43,101 nt of DNA from Candidatus Saccharimonadota bacterium (GCA_016187175.1 JACPKG010000005.1:1-43101), one strand, 5' to 3'. Positions 7,489 through 16,750 are shown, counted from the stretch's first letter. A program made the numbers and translations. Notes: generated from the letters alone by a model not told the origin.

Positions 7489-7806
7489 TTAACTTATCTG
7501 GGTTATACGAACGCGAGTTAGTTTTTGGCGATGTCCTTTGCGTTTATTAACCCGTTTTTTGGCTTTGTAGCGAATCGCCATAACTTTGTCTGATTTAACT
7601 TCAGCCTCCAAAACATCGGCACTAACTTTCACTCCATCGACGACGGGCGTGCCGACGCTGATTTTTTCACCGTCAATAACCAGTAGAGCATCAAATTCAG
7701 CCCTTTTATCGCTAGCTAACTTCTCTACTTCCAGCTCTTCGCCTTCAGATATAAGGTATTGGTGGCCACCTGTAGAAATTACTGCTTTTTTTATCCCGGG
7801 ATTCAT
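7489..7806 (-). CDS. rplU: 50S ribosomal protein bL21
   Basis: Binds 23S rRNA in the large subunit. 105 residues from ATG 7806 (NPGIKKAVISTGG); a TTG at 7812 is a less likely start. The bL21 beta-barrel begins AVISTGGHQYLISEGEELEVEKL, and the C-terminal RNA-binding signature KKRVNKRKGHRQKLTRVRI is complete. rpmA (bL27), the normal neighbour of rplU, is absent here; parA follows instead and ileS precedes. No clear Shine-Dalgarno. Confidence 0.95.
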   Translation of the reverse strand: MNPGIKKAVISTGGHQYLISEGEELEVEKLASDKRAEFDALLVIDGEKISVGTPVVDGVKVSADVLEAEVKSDKVMAIRYKAKKRVNKRKGHRQKLTRVRITQIS

Positions 7807-7831
7807 AGTCAAACTAGAGCTTAACAGATAA

Positions 7832-7852
7832 AGACACTTGGGACAAGTATCT
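7832..7852 (-). terminator. Stem-loop between ileS and rplU
   Basis: Minus-strand AGATACTT, loop GTCCC, AAGTGTCT forms an 8-bp stem with one G-U pair, followed by TTTAT. It follows the ileS stop by about 55 bases and precedes rplU, so it may terminate or attenuate ileS readthrough. Confidence 0.45.
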
Positions 7853-7873
7853 GGTCGCTAGTCAACAGTCGTT
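7846..7873. repeat. Degenerate heptamer tract upstream of rplU
   Basis: Units ATCTGGT, CGCTAGT, CAACAGT, CGTTTTG follow each other with a shared 7-base period; in another phase these are TCGCTAG, TCAACAG, TCGTTTT, the same class as the tract at 668-702 in prmC. Confidence 0.55.
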
Positions 7874-7906
7874 TTGCCAATCGGAGCAGCAGAAAGTCGT
7901 ATCGTA

Positions 7907-10900
7907 CTAGACTTTGGAAAGATTGATTTTAACTTCTTGACCTTCCACTTTAACACTTTCGGTATGGACACCATCTCCCTCTAGCTCGCCTTTAGCGAGA
8001 GTTTCTGAGAAAATCGTGTCTTTAAACTGTCTGACAGCTTCCTTAACATCTTTAAAGTCGCTTTCAATACGTAGTTTTATGCGGTCATCAACATTCAGAC
8101 CAGCATTTTTGCGGGCATTTTGGACATGGCGCACTACCTCCCGCATGACTCCTTCCTTCTTTAGGTCCTTCGTCAATTTGGTATCTACTTTGACGACGGC
8201 ACCCTTTGTCAGCCAGTTTATTGCCTTAACATTCAACTCTTCGGTAATAATTGACTCAAACTCTTCCCTGTTAGCCAGCTCGGTGTTAATAGACACACTA
8301 GCTAACGGTTGACGGACTTTTATCCCAGCAGCTGCCCGCTGCGATAGACCCTCATTGATAATCAAATTCCTGGCTTTTTGCATATTTTCTAGCAGTTTAA
8401 GACTAGCATTATCCTGCTTATTACTCCGCTGGCCAGCGGATGGCCAGTCACTCAAATGCACTGACTGCACAACCGCCGTGCCTTTTGTCAACTCTCGCCA
8501 CAATTGATCACTTACAAAAGGCGCCCAGGGAGCCATCAGTTGGCAGACACGAACCAAAACATAATGCAGAGTCGCATATGCCTCTTTCTTGTCTTTATCG
8601 TTCTCGCTTTTCCAAAAACGCCGGCGAGAGCGACGGATGTACCAGTTGCTAAGATCATCTATTAGCTCAAAAATAGGTAGTAGCGTGTGAGCTATTTTAT
8701 AGCCGTCAGCGCTCTTAGTTGCGGCCGATATTGTCTCTTCCAACCGGGCTAGGATCCACCTATCTAAGATGTTATCAGCCTTCGGCTCCTGGAGCGGGTT
8801 GTAAGGTTGTTTACCAGCATAGCCGAGGGGCCATTTATCTAGTTCTGAGTAGGTTTTAAAGAATCTAAAGCTGTTTGTCAGAGTATCTAGGACGTTACGA
8901 TGTATATCTGTCATGGCGCTGCGGTCAAAGCGCATATAATCGGCCATTTCTGTGGCTTGTGTGCGCGACAGCAGATATAGTCGCAGCGAATCGGCGCCCT
9001 CGCTAGCAAAAACATCTTCTACCGGTGGATAGTTGCGCAGCCGCTTAGATAGTTTTTGACCGTCGGCGGCCATCATGAAACCGGTAACAATTACTTGCTT
9101 GTAGGCTGGGCGGTTAAATAAAATTGTCGCAATTACATGCTGAACGTAAAACCATAACCGAGTCTGGTCAATTGCCTCGGTAATAAAATCGGCCGGAAAG
9201 GTTTGGCGAAATTTATTCTTATTCTCGAATGGATAATGCCACTGGGCAATCGGCATCGAGCCTGATTCAAACCAACAATCCAGCACTTCATCAATCCGCT
9301 TGTAAGTTTTACCGTCTTTTTTAATGACGATGTCATCAATGCAAGGTCGGTGCAGATCGAAATCGTCCCTGCCTGCGACTTTGGGTAGTTTTCGCATAGC
9401 TTCTTTGCCGGCCAATTCCTCCAACTCGGCTAGGCTGCCGACAACAATGTAGTCATTATCGTCGTCAATATTTTGCCAAATCGGCATTGGCGCACCCCAG
9501 TAGCGATGGCGCGAAATCGCCCAATCACGAGCGCCCTCCAGCCATTTACCAAAACGGCCGGACTTAATGTGAGCCGGTACCCAATTAATGTCTTCGGCGG
9601 CCTTGAGCAGGTCGTTTTTAACCTTGGTGACTTCAATAAACCAGGTGTTTGTAGCAAAATACATTAAAGGTGTGTCGCAACGCCAACAGAATGGATAAGT
9701 GTGCTTAAAACCGCTTTCGGCGGCAAATATCCGACCCTTATGGGTCAGGTCAGCAATGATAGGCTCATCGGCCTCTTTAAAGAACTTACCCATAGCTTGT
9801 TGAGGGCCAAAGATTAGTTCGCCAGCTGAGTTGACGCTTTCTATCCGCGGCAGGTTTTTCTTTAAGATTAGGTCAAGATCGACCTCACCGTAAGAAGTCC
9901 CGGTATGTACTATGCCAGTGCCTTCTTTGACGTTAGTATAGTCGGTGGCAAAGACCTGCCAGCCATTAGCTAATTGCTCCTTGGTATATTTTGATTCATC
10001 AGGTTTATAGATCGGCTCATAGTGTAGCCCAACTAATTCTTTACCCTTAACCGTTTTTAAGACCTTATATTCGCTTTTACCTAAATCAAGTACAACTAGC
10101 CGTTGCTTGGCCAAAATCAGTTGAGAATTATCCTCTTTTAGTCTCACGTAGACATAATCGGCTTGAGGATCAACAGCCAGAGCGGTATTGGCTGGTAGTG
10201 TCCAGGGTGTAGTCGTCCAGGCCAGCAGCGACACGGACGGGCCGTCCTGCCTGTCTGCCGAGCCGCCAGTCCGCCGGCCCTCTTGGTGTATAGCGACGTC
10301 AGCTGCGTCTATCGCTTGCTTACCGTATTCAATACGACTCGCTCGCTCTTCCTGGCTTCCTGGCTCTACATCCAAGCCGAGCCGCTGCTGTAGTTTATCG
10401 CGTGACTCTGGCGTTAAGGGAAAGAGTGCGAAGACGCTGGGATCGGGCACATCGTCTCTATAGCCTTCGTTAAGTTCAAAATTAGATAGTGGTGTAGCGC
10501 AGCGCGGGCAATATGGTAGCGACTTAAAGCCACGGTACAGCAATCCCTTTTTATAAATTTCCTTCAAGATCCACCAGATACTCTCGGTGTAGTTAGTGTC
10601 AACCGTAGCGTAGTAGTGTTTGTAATTGCTCCAACGACCAATACGGCTTAAAAAATCCTCCCAGTCAGCTTTATATTTGAAAATCGAGGCTCGGCAGGCG
10701 GCGTTGAACTTTTCCAGGCCGAGCTCCAGAATCTGTTTTTTGCCGCTGACACCAAACTGTTTTTCGACAGAATATTCGACTGGCAGGCCATGACAGTCCC
10801 AGCCGTTACGGCGCGGCACATAGAAGCCGCGCATGGTCTTATAGCGCAGCATTGAGTCTTTGACGGCGGTGACTAAAGAGTGACCAAAGTGTGGCAGACC

Positions 10901-11047
10901 GTTGGCAAACGGCGGGCCGTCATTGAAATTGAAATGCTTAGCACCTTTGCGATTAGCCAGACTTTTTTCGAAGGTTTTTTCTTTGACCCAAACCCTTAGT
11001 ATCTCTTCTTCGGCCAATGCAGTGGCAGACTTTTTAATTGCACTCAT
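7907..11047 (-). CDS. ileS: Isoleucyl-tRNA synthetase, type 2 (eukaryote-like)
   Basis: Charges tRNA-Ile; the CP1 domain edits valine. 1046 residues from ATG 11047 (a GTG codon sits directly before it). The HIGH motif is HFGH in PPFANGLPHFGHSLV; the second motif is KLSKRLRNYPP, with KxSKR and NYP as in type 2 and eukaryotic enzymes rather than bacterial type 1 KMSKS. The editing-domain landmark WTTTPWTLPAN is present, and there is no C-terminal zinc finger. Just before that landmark lies an apparently inserted Gly/Arg/Asp-rich segment (IHQEGRRTGGSADRQDGPS) encoded by period-8 DNA at about 10240-10280. Type 2 IleRS is the class associated with mupirocin insensitivity. A TAAAAT -10 lies 5-8 bases upstream. 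Confidence 0.97.
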   Translation of the reverse strand: MSAIKKSATALAEEEILRVWVKEKTFEKSLANRKGAKHFNFNDGPPFANGLPHFGHSLVTAVKDSMLRYKTMRGFYVPRRNGWDCHGLPVEYSVEKQFGVSGKKQILELGLEKFNAACRASIFKYKADWEDFLSRIGRWSNYKHYYATVDTNYTESIWWILKEIYKKGLLYRGFKSLPYCPRCATPLSNFELNEGYRDDVPDPSVFALFPLTPESRDKLQQRLGLDVEPGSQEERASRIEYGKQAIDAADVAIHQEGRRTGGSADRQDGPSVSLLAWTTTPWTLPANTALAVDPQADYVYVRLKEDNSQLILAKQRLVVLDLGKSEYKVLKTVKGKELVGLHYEPIYKPDESKYTKEQLANGWQVFATDYTNVKEGTGIVHTGTSYGEVDLDLILKKNLPRIESVNSAGELIFGPQQAMGKFFKEADEPIIADLTHKGRIFAAESGFKHTYPFCWRCDTPLMYFATNTWFIEVTKVKNDLLKAAEDINWVPAHIKSGRFGKWLEGARDWAISRHRYWGAPMPIWQNIDDDNDYIVVGSLAELEELAGKEAMRKLPKVAGRDDFDLHRPCIDDIVIKKDGKTYKRIDEVLDCWFESGSMPIAQWHYPFENKNKFRQTFPADFITEAIDQTRLWFYVQHVIATILFNRPAYKQVIVTGFMMAADGQKLSKRLRNYPPVEDVFASEGADSLRLYLLSRTQATEMADYMRFDRSAMTDIHRNVLDTLTNSFRFFKTYSELDKWPLGYAGKQPYNPLQEPKADNILDRWILARLEETISAATKSADGYKIAHTLLPIFELIDDLSNWYIRRSRRRFWKSENDKDKKEAYATLHYVLVRVCQLMAPWAPFVSDQLWRELTKGTAVVQSVHLSDWPSAGQRSNKQDNASLKLLENMQKARNLIINEGLSQRAAAGIKVRQPLASVSINTELANREEFESIITEELNVKAINWLTKGAVVKVDTKLTKDLKKEGVMREVVRHVQNARKNAGLNVDDRIKLRIESDFKDVKEAVRQFKDTIFSETLAKGELEGDGVHTESVKVEGQEVKINLSKV

Positions 11048-11055
11048 CACTTTTG

Positions 11056-11061
11056 ATTTTA
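11056..11061 (-). promoter_or_regulatory. -10 hexamer of ileS, placed for a leaderless mRNA
   Basis: Minus-strand TAAAAT is followed by five bases and then GTG ATG. The expected transcription start coincides with the GTG or lies just before the ATG. No -35 recognised. Confidence 0.4.
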
Positions 11062-11109
11062 GACTATTTCGGCGCTAAATAACAGCGGTCATTACCCTGA
11101 TAGCAGAGA

Positions 11110-11442
11110 CTAGATAGCTAAAGGTTGGAGAATGCGTAGATGGTGATTAATGGCAGCGTTAGTATAATCGTGTGGATCTTGATCTTGAGTGTAGTAAGCC
11201 AACTCGTCCATCAACGGCATCGGCAGGCCTTGCCACATTCGCTGCAGGGTACCGTTATTGGCGATCGCTAAAAAGGCTGGGTATCGGGTTATATCATATA
11301 GTCGCGCCATATCAGCCCCCTCGATCTTTTCTAGGCTCATTAGCTCTAGTTTTTTGTTTTTAAATCGCTCGTAGTCACGGACAAAATCAGCCACTGCACT
11401 TTCTTGTTCGGAGTTGGGGCGGTAAAGCACTATTACCTTCAT
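11110..11442 (-). CDS. Small thioredoxin-fold protein lacking the CxxC motif
   Basis: 110 residues. The pattern fits a thioredoxin fold: strand MKVIVLYRP, helix SEQESAVADFVRDYERF, strand KLELMSLE, then YDITRYPAFLAIANNGT with the cis-proline and the strand after it, and a final segment ending WQGLPMPLMDELAYY. The position where CxxC would be reads RPNSEQE, so no thiol chemistry is expected. It lies between nrdJ and ileS on the same strand, 38 bases after nrdJ; a link to ribonucleotide reductase as a former reductant is conceivable but unsupported without cysteines. Function unknown. Confidence 0.7.
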   Translation of the reverse strand: MKVIVLYRPNSEQESAVADFVRDYERFKNKKLELMSLEKIEGADMARLYDITRYPAFLAIANNGTLQRMWQGLPMPLMDELAYYTQDQDPHDYTNAAINHHLRILQPLAI

Positions 11443-11443
11443 A

Positions 11444-11485
11444 AGAATAGCGTACAGCGTCTAGCGTTTAGCGTAAAGTTCTAGG
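11444..11485. repeat. Degenerate heptamer tract at the nrdJ 3' end
   Basis: Six units AGAATAG, CGTACAG, CGTCTAG, CGTTTAG, CGTAAAG, TTCTAGG; consensus CGTNTAG. The nrdJ stop codon (11481-11483) lies in the last unit and the tract fills the whole spacer up to the next start codon. Confidence 0.8.
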
Positions 11486-14438
11486 AGCAACCTGTAGTCG
11501 ATCCGCAGGAGGTGCAGACATAACAATTCCCTGCCTTTTGGGTTTGGTTACCACAGTTGTAGCATAGCGGTGCGGCATCATCTGGCTTGACAGCAGCTTT
11601 CGAACTCAAGTTTACACCTTGCCTACTAGCCAGCAAGCTATCGGTTTTGGATTTTAAACTAGCCACGTCAGCTGTGCTGGCAGCAACGGTAGTAACAGCT
11701 TCGGTAATGGCTGCTTCAGCCTCAGCCATTGCTTCCAGGGCCTGCTCGACAACCAATTCTTGTTGCTCGACTGTCTCGCTTAGCAAGCTGGTCTGGCCTT
11801 CCGGTTGGTCGTCCAGCGAAGCCAACCCTACTTCCAGACGGTCGTCAAAACTCATATAGTTTTTGCCTAGACGGCGAAAAATATAGTCGATCAAAGAACT
11901 AGCGGTACGAATTTCCGGATCATCAGTGATGCCAGCGGGCGTAAAGCTGGTGTTGGTAAAGGTCCGCACAAATTTTTTTAGTGGCACGCCGTACTGCAGG
12001 CCATAGCTAACACTTGTGGCAAAGGCATCCATGACGCCGCGCAAAGTCGAGCCCTGCTTGGCAATGCTGACAAACAGCTCGCCTGGAGTACCATCGTCGT
12101 ACTCGCCCACCGTAAAGTAACCACGAATACCGGCAACAGTAAACTTAAAGGTCTTGGAGTTGCGGACGCGGCGGAGTTCATGGCGAACGGCATTCTTTGG
12201 TGGGTGACCCGCCTTGACCGAGGCTTCCACTTTCGCTGAAGCTTCGGCGAACAAGTTAGCCGGTAAGTCTGGTCTGGAGGCCTCGATAACTGATTGGACT
12301 GCTGCTTCGGTCACCGCCTGGGCGGGCTCTTGTAGCTCAACCATAACAAGCGGCGGCGCTTTTTTAGCCATTGAAAGCGGCTGGGCGACCTTACAGTTAT
12401 CGCGGTAAATAGCCACAGCCTTTAAGCCCATCTTCCAGGCGTCCAGGTGCAACTGTTCAACATCTTCAACTGTTACATCCTCTGGCATGTTAACGGTTTT
12501 AGAAATAGCACCCGAAAGAAATGGCTGGACGGCGGCCATCATTTTGACGTGGCCCAAGTACTGGATGGCGTTGTTGCCCATCGAACAAGCAAATACTGGC
12601 TCATGTTCTTTTTTTAGATGTGGGGCGCCCTGGATAGTCTTTTCTCCATCGATGTAATCAACGATGTCTTGAACTTCAGCCGGCTTGTAGCCTAAGGCTT
12701 GGAGGGCCCTTGGCACCGTTTGGTTAACGATGTTCATAGTGCCCCCGCCAACTAGTTTTTTAACTTTCACTAGCCCTAAATCAGGCTCAATACCGGTGGT
12801 GTCGCAGTCCATCATTAGCCCAATCGTACCAGTCGGCGCCAGCAGTGTGGCCTGGGAATTGCGCACCCCATAAAGTCCAGCCAGCTCCACAGCCTCGTCC
12901 CAGGCGCTGGCCGCCGCCGATAGTAGTTCTTCACTAACCATTGAAGGATCTATTTTCTTCACTTCATCGCGATGCATTTTGAGTACCCTATTCATACTTT
13001 CGACGTCTTGGTCGTAGCCCGAAAAAGTACCGACGCGCTTGGCAATTTTCGCGCTGCTAGCATAAGCGTGTCCGGTCATCAAAGCCGTAATAGCGGCAGC
13101 CTGAGCCCGACCCTCTTCAGAGTCATAGGGTAAGCCCTGGGCCATCAGCAGCGCGCCTAAGTTGGCGTAACCCAGACCCAGTTCGCGGTAAGCTCGGGCG
13201 TTTTTGGTAATATTTTTGGTCGGATACTCGGAATAGCCTACCAAGATCTCTTGAGCCGTAAATATTACCTCGACCGTGTGTTTGAAGGCTTCAATGTCAA
13301 AGCTAGAGTCATCATTTAGATACTTAAGTAGGTTGATGCTGGCAAGGTTACAAGCCGAATTATCCAGATGCATGTACTCACTACAGGGGTTGGAGGCGTT
13401 AATCCGTCCAGCCTTAGGCACGGTATGCCAACGGTTTATGGTGGTATCAAACTGCATACCCGGATCGGCGCACTCCCACGCCGCCTCGGCAATTTGGCGG
13501 AAAATATGGCGGGCTCGTACCGTTCGCAGAGTTTTACCGGTCGTAACAGCTTTTAGATCCCAGTTGTCATCATTTTCTACCGCGCGCATAAAATCATCGG
13601 TGACTCGGATTGAATTATTAGCATTTTGATATTGGACCGAGAAGGAATCTTTACCGTCAAGGGTCATGTCAAAACCAGCCTGTTCCAGCACTCGAGCCTT
13701 GCGTTCCTCGATGGCCTTACACCAAATAAATTCCTCAACGTCCGGGTGAGAGACGTTTAGAATGACCATTTTGGCAGCCCGTCTGGTTTTACCGCCGCTT
13801 TTTATCGCCCCGGCGCTGGCATCAGCACCGCGCATAAAGGAAAGCGGACCAGAGGCCGTACCAGCGCTCTTGCCCAGTGGTTCCAAAGAGGATCTTAAGC
13901 TACTGACATTAATACCAGACCCAGAACCACCCTTAAAGATCATACCTTCCTCAAAATACCAGTTGAGAATAGCCGGCATGGTATCTTCCACGGCTAAGAT
14001 AAAACAGGCGCTGGCCTGTTGGGGTCGGCCGCGGGCCCCAATGTTAAACCACACCGGAGAGTTAAAGGCTGCTCGTTGGGTAGCCAGAATATATTTAAGC
14101 TCCTCACGGAAGTCTTCGACTTCGGCTTCAGAGTCAAAATAACCACCCCTAGCCCCTTCTCGAGTAATAGTGTCAGCAACGCGATTCACTAATTGTCTAA
14201 GAGAGTTTTCTCGGCCCGGGGTGCCAGGCGTGCCGGTAAAGTATTTTTGGGCAACGATATTAATAGCGTTAAGCGACCAGTCGTCCGGAAATTCGACGTT
14301 TTTTTGTTCAAACACCGCCTGGCTGGTGGCTGGATTAGCAATTATACTGTCACGTTTGATCCATTTAAGTTGGTCGTAAGCTTTGGTTTTTGACTTTGTG
14401 AAGAGCCGACGGACTGTCAGCGAGGCTGCTTGTGCCAT
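11481..14438 (-). CDS. nrdJ: Adenosylcobalamin-dependent (class II) ribonucleotide reductase
   Basis: Reduces ribonucleotides to deoxyribonucleotides using a cobalamin-generated thiyl radical, with no need for oxygen or a small subunit. 985 residues from ATG 14438, picked because AAAGGAGG sits 6-8 bases upstream; a GTG further out would place that site inside the gene. Seen: ASACFIL (redox Cys), GSGSGINVSSLR, NPCSEYMHLDNSACNLASINLL with the thiyl cysteine and neighbours, APTGTIGLMMDCDTTGIEPD, and a C-terminal tail with a linker (AEAEAAITEA) and zinc-ribbon cysteines CYNCG and CTSCGSTTGCS that usually pass electrons. NrdR is encoded directly upstream. No cobalamin biosynthesis is visible, so B12 must be scavenged or made elsewhere. 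Confidence 0.96.
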   Translation of the reverse strand: MAQAASLTVRRLFTKSKTKAYDQLKWIKRDSIIANPATSQAVFEQKNVEFPDDWSLNAINIVAQKYFTGTPGTPGRENSLRQLVNRVADTITREGARGGYFDSEAEVEDFREELKYILATQRAAFNSPVWFNIGARGRPQQASACFILAVEDTMPAILNWYFEEGMIFKGGSGSGINVSSLRSSLEPLGKSAGTASGPLSFMRGADASAGAIKSGGKTRRAAKMVILNVSHPDVEEFIWCKAIEERKARVLEQAGFDMTLDGKDSFSVQYQNANNSIRVTDDFMRAVENDDNWDLKAVTTGKTLRTVRARHIFRQIAEAAWECADPGMQFDTTINRWHTVPKAGRINASNPCSEYMHLDNSACNLASINLLKYLNDDSSFDIEAFKHTVEVIFTAQEILVGYSEYPTKNITKNARAYRELGLGYANLGALLMAQGLPYDSEEGRAQAAAITALMTGHAYASSAKIAKRVGTFSGYDQDVESMNRVLKMHRDEVKKIDPSMVSEELLSAAASAWDEAVELAGLYGVRNSQATLLAPTGTIGLMMDCDTTGIEPDLGLVKVKKLVGGGTMNIVNQTVPRALQALGYKPAEVQDIVDYIDGEKTIQGAPHLKKEHEPVFACSMGNNAIQYLGHVKMMAAVQPFLSGAISKTVNMPEDVTVEDVEQLHLDAWKMGLKAVAIYRDNCKVAQPLSMAKKAPPLVMVELQEPAQAVTEAAVQSVIEASRPDLPANLFAEASAKVEASVKAGHPPKNAVRHELRRVRNSKTFKFTVAGIRGYFTVGEYDDGTPGELFVSIAKQGSTLRGVMDAFATSVSYGLQYGVPLKKFVRTFTNTSFTPAGITDDPEIRTASSLIDYIFRRLGKNYMSFDDRLEVGLASLDDQPEGQTSLLSETVEQQELVVEQALEAMAEAEAAITEAVTTVAASTADVASLKSKTDSLLASRQGVNLSSKAAVKPDDAAPLCYNCGNQTQKAGNCYVCTSCGSTTGCS

Positions 14439-14529
14439 AGTTTTTCCTCCTTTGGCCACCTAAACTTCTATGAAATTTCGGCGGCTTTCTTAGTCTGTTT
14501 TTTTAATGTTTTTTGTTTACTACCCAGCC

Positions 14530-14543
14530 CTCGCCGCGGCGAG
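14530..14543. promoter_or_regulatory. GC-rich palindrome in the nrdJ-nrdR spacer
   Basis: CTCGCCGCGGCGAG is a perfect 14-bp palindrome lying about 90 bases upstream of the nrdJ start. Upstream of it, TTGCCT and TATCAT (minus strand, 18 bases apart, about 14601-14572) could be an nrdJ promoter. Operator function is speculation; it does not resemble an NrdR box. Confidence 0.35.
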
Positions 14544-14626
14544 CGCTGGATTCCCGTAAGTACTTTTATGATACACCCACACAAGTGGCTAAGGCAACAC
14601 CCTTTCTAGCTTGCCCAGCCAGGGGC

Positions 14627-15091
14627 TTACTTTTGCGTTTTGCTCTGGCGGATCCGAGATACTTCTTTTTCAAAAGAAGAAATATCGCGAAATTTACGAT
14701 ATACGCTGGCAAAGCGCACGTAGGCTACTTCGTTGAGCTTAGACAAACCTTGCATCACCAGTTCACCGATATCAGTGCTGGATACTTCCGGCTCGCCACG
14801 ACCGTATAGCTCACGCTCAATGCCGGCCACAAAATTTTCGACCTGCACAGAAGAAAGTGAGGTTTTCTCTGTAGCGTGTTGTAGACCACTCATCAATTTA
14901 TCGCGGGAAAATAGCTCGCGGGTGCCGTCTCGTTTGATAACAACCAGGCTGGGCCGCTCAATTCTTTCGTAGGTAGTAAAACGGTAAGCGCATTTTAAAC
15001 ACTGGCGGCGGCGCCTTATGGCTTCACCGTCGGCGGCGTCACGGGACTCAATTACTTTGTTGTCCGTACTATTACACTGCGCGCACTTCAC
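14627..15091 (-). CDS. nrdR: Transcriptional repressor NrdR
   Basis: Zinc-ribbon and ATP-cone regulator that represses ribonucleotide reductase genes according to ATP/dATP. 154 residues, standard length. The zinc ribbon MKCAQCNSTDNKVIESRD ... RRRQCLKCAYRFTTYER has all four cysteines; the ATP-cone follows (PSLVVIKRDGTRELFSRDKLMSGL) and ends with the conserved VAYVRFASVYRKF. Start GTG 15091 with GAGGT 6 bases upstream. It lies directly ahead of nrdJ on the same strand, and a likely NrdR box is found in its own upstream region, suggesting autoregulation and control of the pair. Confidence 0.97.
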   Translation of the reverse strand: MKCAQCNSTDNKVIESRDAADGEAIRRRRQCLKCAYRFTTYERIERPSLVVIKRDGTRELFSRDKLMSGLQHATEKTSLSSVQVENFVAGIERELYGRGEPEVSSTDIGELVMQGLSKLNEVAYVRFASVYRKFRDISSFEKEVSRIRQSKTQK

Positions 15092-15168
15092 TTTACGACC
15101 TCTTTCCCTACCCCGTGAGACTTCGTAGAATTATTCCGTCGGGGAAGTTGTAAATCTTCAAGGTGCTA

Positions 15169-15184
15169 TCACTACATTTAGTGC
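15169..15184. promoter_or_regulatory. Probable NrdR box upstream of nrdR
   Basis: TCACTACATTTAGTGC is close to the palindromic NrdR consensus ACACTATATATAGTGT (about 12 of 16 positions as I align it). On the minus strand it sits just downstream of a possible promoter, TTGCGC about 18 bases before TACTAT (15227-15199), so bound NrdR would cover the start region. A second box, normal for NrdR, was not clearly found. Confidence 0.5.
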
Positions 15185-15277
15185 TCGTAAAAGTTATAGT
15201 AGCCCCAGCCATAGTGCCCGCGCAAGTTTTTTTTGATGTGCTTTTCACAAACATGGATTATTATTCAGTCATCTAAC

Positions 15278-16723
15278 TTATTTTTTCGGCTCAGTATTCT
15301 GAGTACCTTTTTTAGGCTTTTTTTCATTCTTATTAGGAATTGGTTCATCCTCTGTTATCTCGCCGTATTCGTTAGACGACTTGCCTCTGCCGGCAGTCGG
15401 CTCTTTTTTGTCGGGCTGGCTATCTTCCGCTGCTTTATCTTCTGTCTGAACAGGCTCATCTGTATGGTCATTTGGCGGCGCGGGTTTTTTACCAAAACCC
15501 AAGCGGCGTAGGAATGATGGTTTATCGATCTCCTTATCCTTGAATTCATCTTCCGAAGCAGTTTCAGAGCCAGCCTGATCATCCGAGAGAGTCCAAATAT
15601 TAGGTGCTTCATCGCTATGGAAATCATGGACATCTGCAGTACCTACTTCTTTAAGGTCCGTGTTAATGTCGGCTATGGCAGCCTCATCCATCCGGGCAGC
15701 CGTCGCGGCAGCGGGCTGGTCAGCCCGCCTGGTTGGCTTGGCGGCTTTGGCGCCGCGACGGGTATAATAAGTATCGTCAAAGCCGGTAGCTACTACTGCT
15801 ACAATTAATTCACCCGTAAGCTCTGGGTTAATTGTCGCACCAAAAATAATATTGGCTTCCTCATCCGCCGCCGCCGTGATAGTCTCGGCCACGCTGTTAA
15901 TCTCGTGCATCGACATGTCTGTACCACCGATGACGTTGAATAATATGCCCCGAGCGCCATCGATGGATACTTCTAACAGCGGCGAGGAAATAGCCTGCCC
16001 CGCGGCTTCAATAGCTCGGTTCTCACCGCTAGCGCGGCCGATACCCATGAGGGCCGTACCGGCACTTTGCATGACTGTCTTAACGTCAGCAAAGTCGAGG
16101 TTAACCAGTCCATGAACAGTAATCAGGTCAGAAATACCCTGGACGCCCTGGCGCAAGACATCATCGGCTACTTTAAAGGCCTCTAGTAAGGGTGTACGCC
16201 GGTCGATAGTTTGAAGTAATTTATCGTTAGGAATAACAATTAGCGTATCAACATGATGGCTAAGTTTGTCTATAGCTGTTTCGGCGATACGACGGCGGCG
16301 TTCGCCCTCAAAGGCAAACGGCTTGGTGGCAAAACCAACCACTAAAGCGCCTTCTTCCTGCGCTGCTTTAGCCACTAGAAAGCCAGCGCCGCTACCTGTA
16401 CCGCCGCCGGCGCCAATGGTTACAAACACCATGTCAGAGCCACGCATAGCTTCTGTAATTTCTTCTATTGATTCCAAAGCTGCCTTTTCGCCGAGTTCAG
16501 GATCGGCGCCGACCCCTAAGCCTTTGGTTGTTTCTTGACCAATATGGACTTTTTGACGGGCTTTATTGTGATGAAGCGCCTGAGCATCGGTATTAATGGC
16601 CACAAAATCAACTCCTGTTACGCCGGCATCTACCATCCGGTTAATAGCCGCGCCTCCGGCACCACCAACACCAACCACCTTGATGCGGGCGAAGGTCTCA
16701 ATTGCCGGCTCAACTTGGGGCAT
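15278..16723 (-). CDS. ftsZ: Cell division GTPase FtsZ
   Basis: Tubulin homologue that forms the division ring. 481 residues; start ATG with AAGGAG a few bases upstream. GTP-binding domain: IKVVGVGGAGGAAINRM (14-30), signature GAGGGTGSG (104-112), and the catalytic T7 loop NLDFADVK (208-215). The conserved core ends near residue 320; the remaining about 160 residues are a long charged, disordered tail rich in Asp, Glu and Lys that ends in lysines rather than a recognisable conserved FtsA-binding peptide. Follows ftsA on the same strand, 213 bases apart with a long heptamer tract between. Confidence 0.97.
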   Translation of the reverse strand: MPQVEPAIETFARIKVVGVGGAGGAAINRMVDAGVTGVDFVAINTDAQALHHNKARQKVHIGQETTKGLGVGADPELGEKAALESIEEITEAMRGSDMVFVTIGAGGGTGSGAGFLVAKAAQEEGALVVGFATKPFAFEGERRRRIAETAIDKLSHHVDTLIVIPNDKLLQTIDRRTPLLEAFKVADDVLRQGVQGISDLITVHGLVNLDFADVKTVMQSAGTALMGIGRASGENRAIEAAGQAISSPLLEVSIDGARGILFNVIGGTDMSMHEINSVAETITAAADEEANIIFGATINPELTGELIVAVVATGFDDTYYTRRGAKAAKPTRRADQPAAATAARMDEAAIADINTDLKEVGTADVHDFHSDEAPNIWTLSDDQAGSETASEDEFKDKEIDKPSFLRRLGFGKKPAPPNDHTDEPVQTEDKAAEDSQPDKKEPTAGRGKSSNEYGEITEDEPIPNKNEKKPKKGTQNTEPKK

Positions 16724-16750
16724 CAGACGCTCCTTTCAGTCGCTACAGCC

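Noticed and set aside
11051-11109. T-box leader for ileS
   Set aside because: The spacer is only 59 bases and a -10 box lies next to the start codon; no room for a T-box.
14439-14626. Cobalamin riboswitch ahead of the B12-dependent nrdJ
   Set aside because: The 188-base spacer lacks a recognisable B12 box and is occupied by a simple palindrome and a promoter-like sequence.
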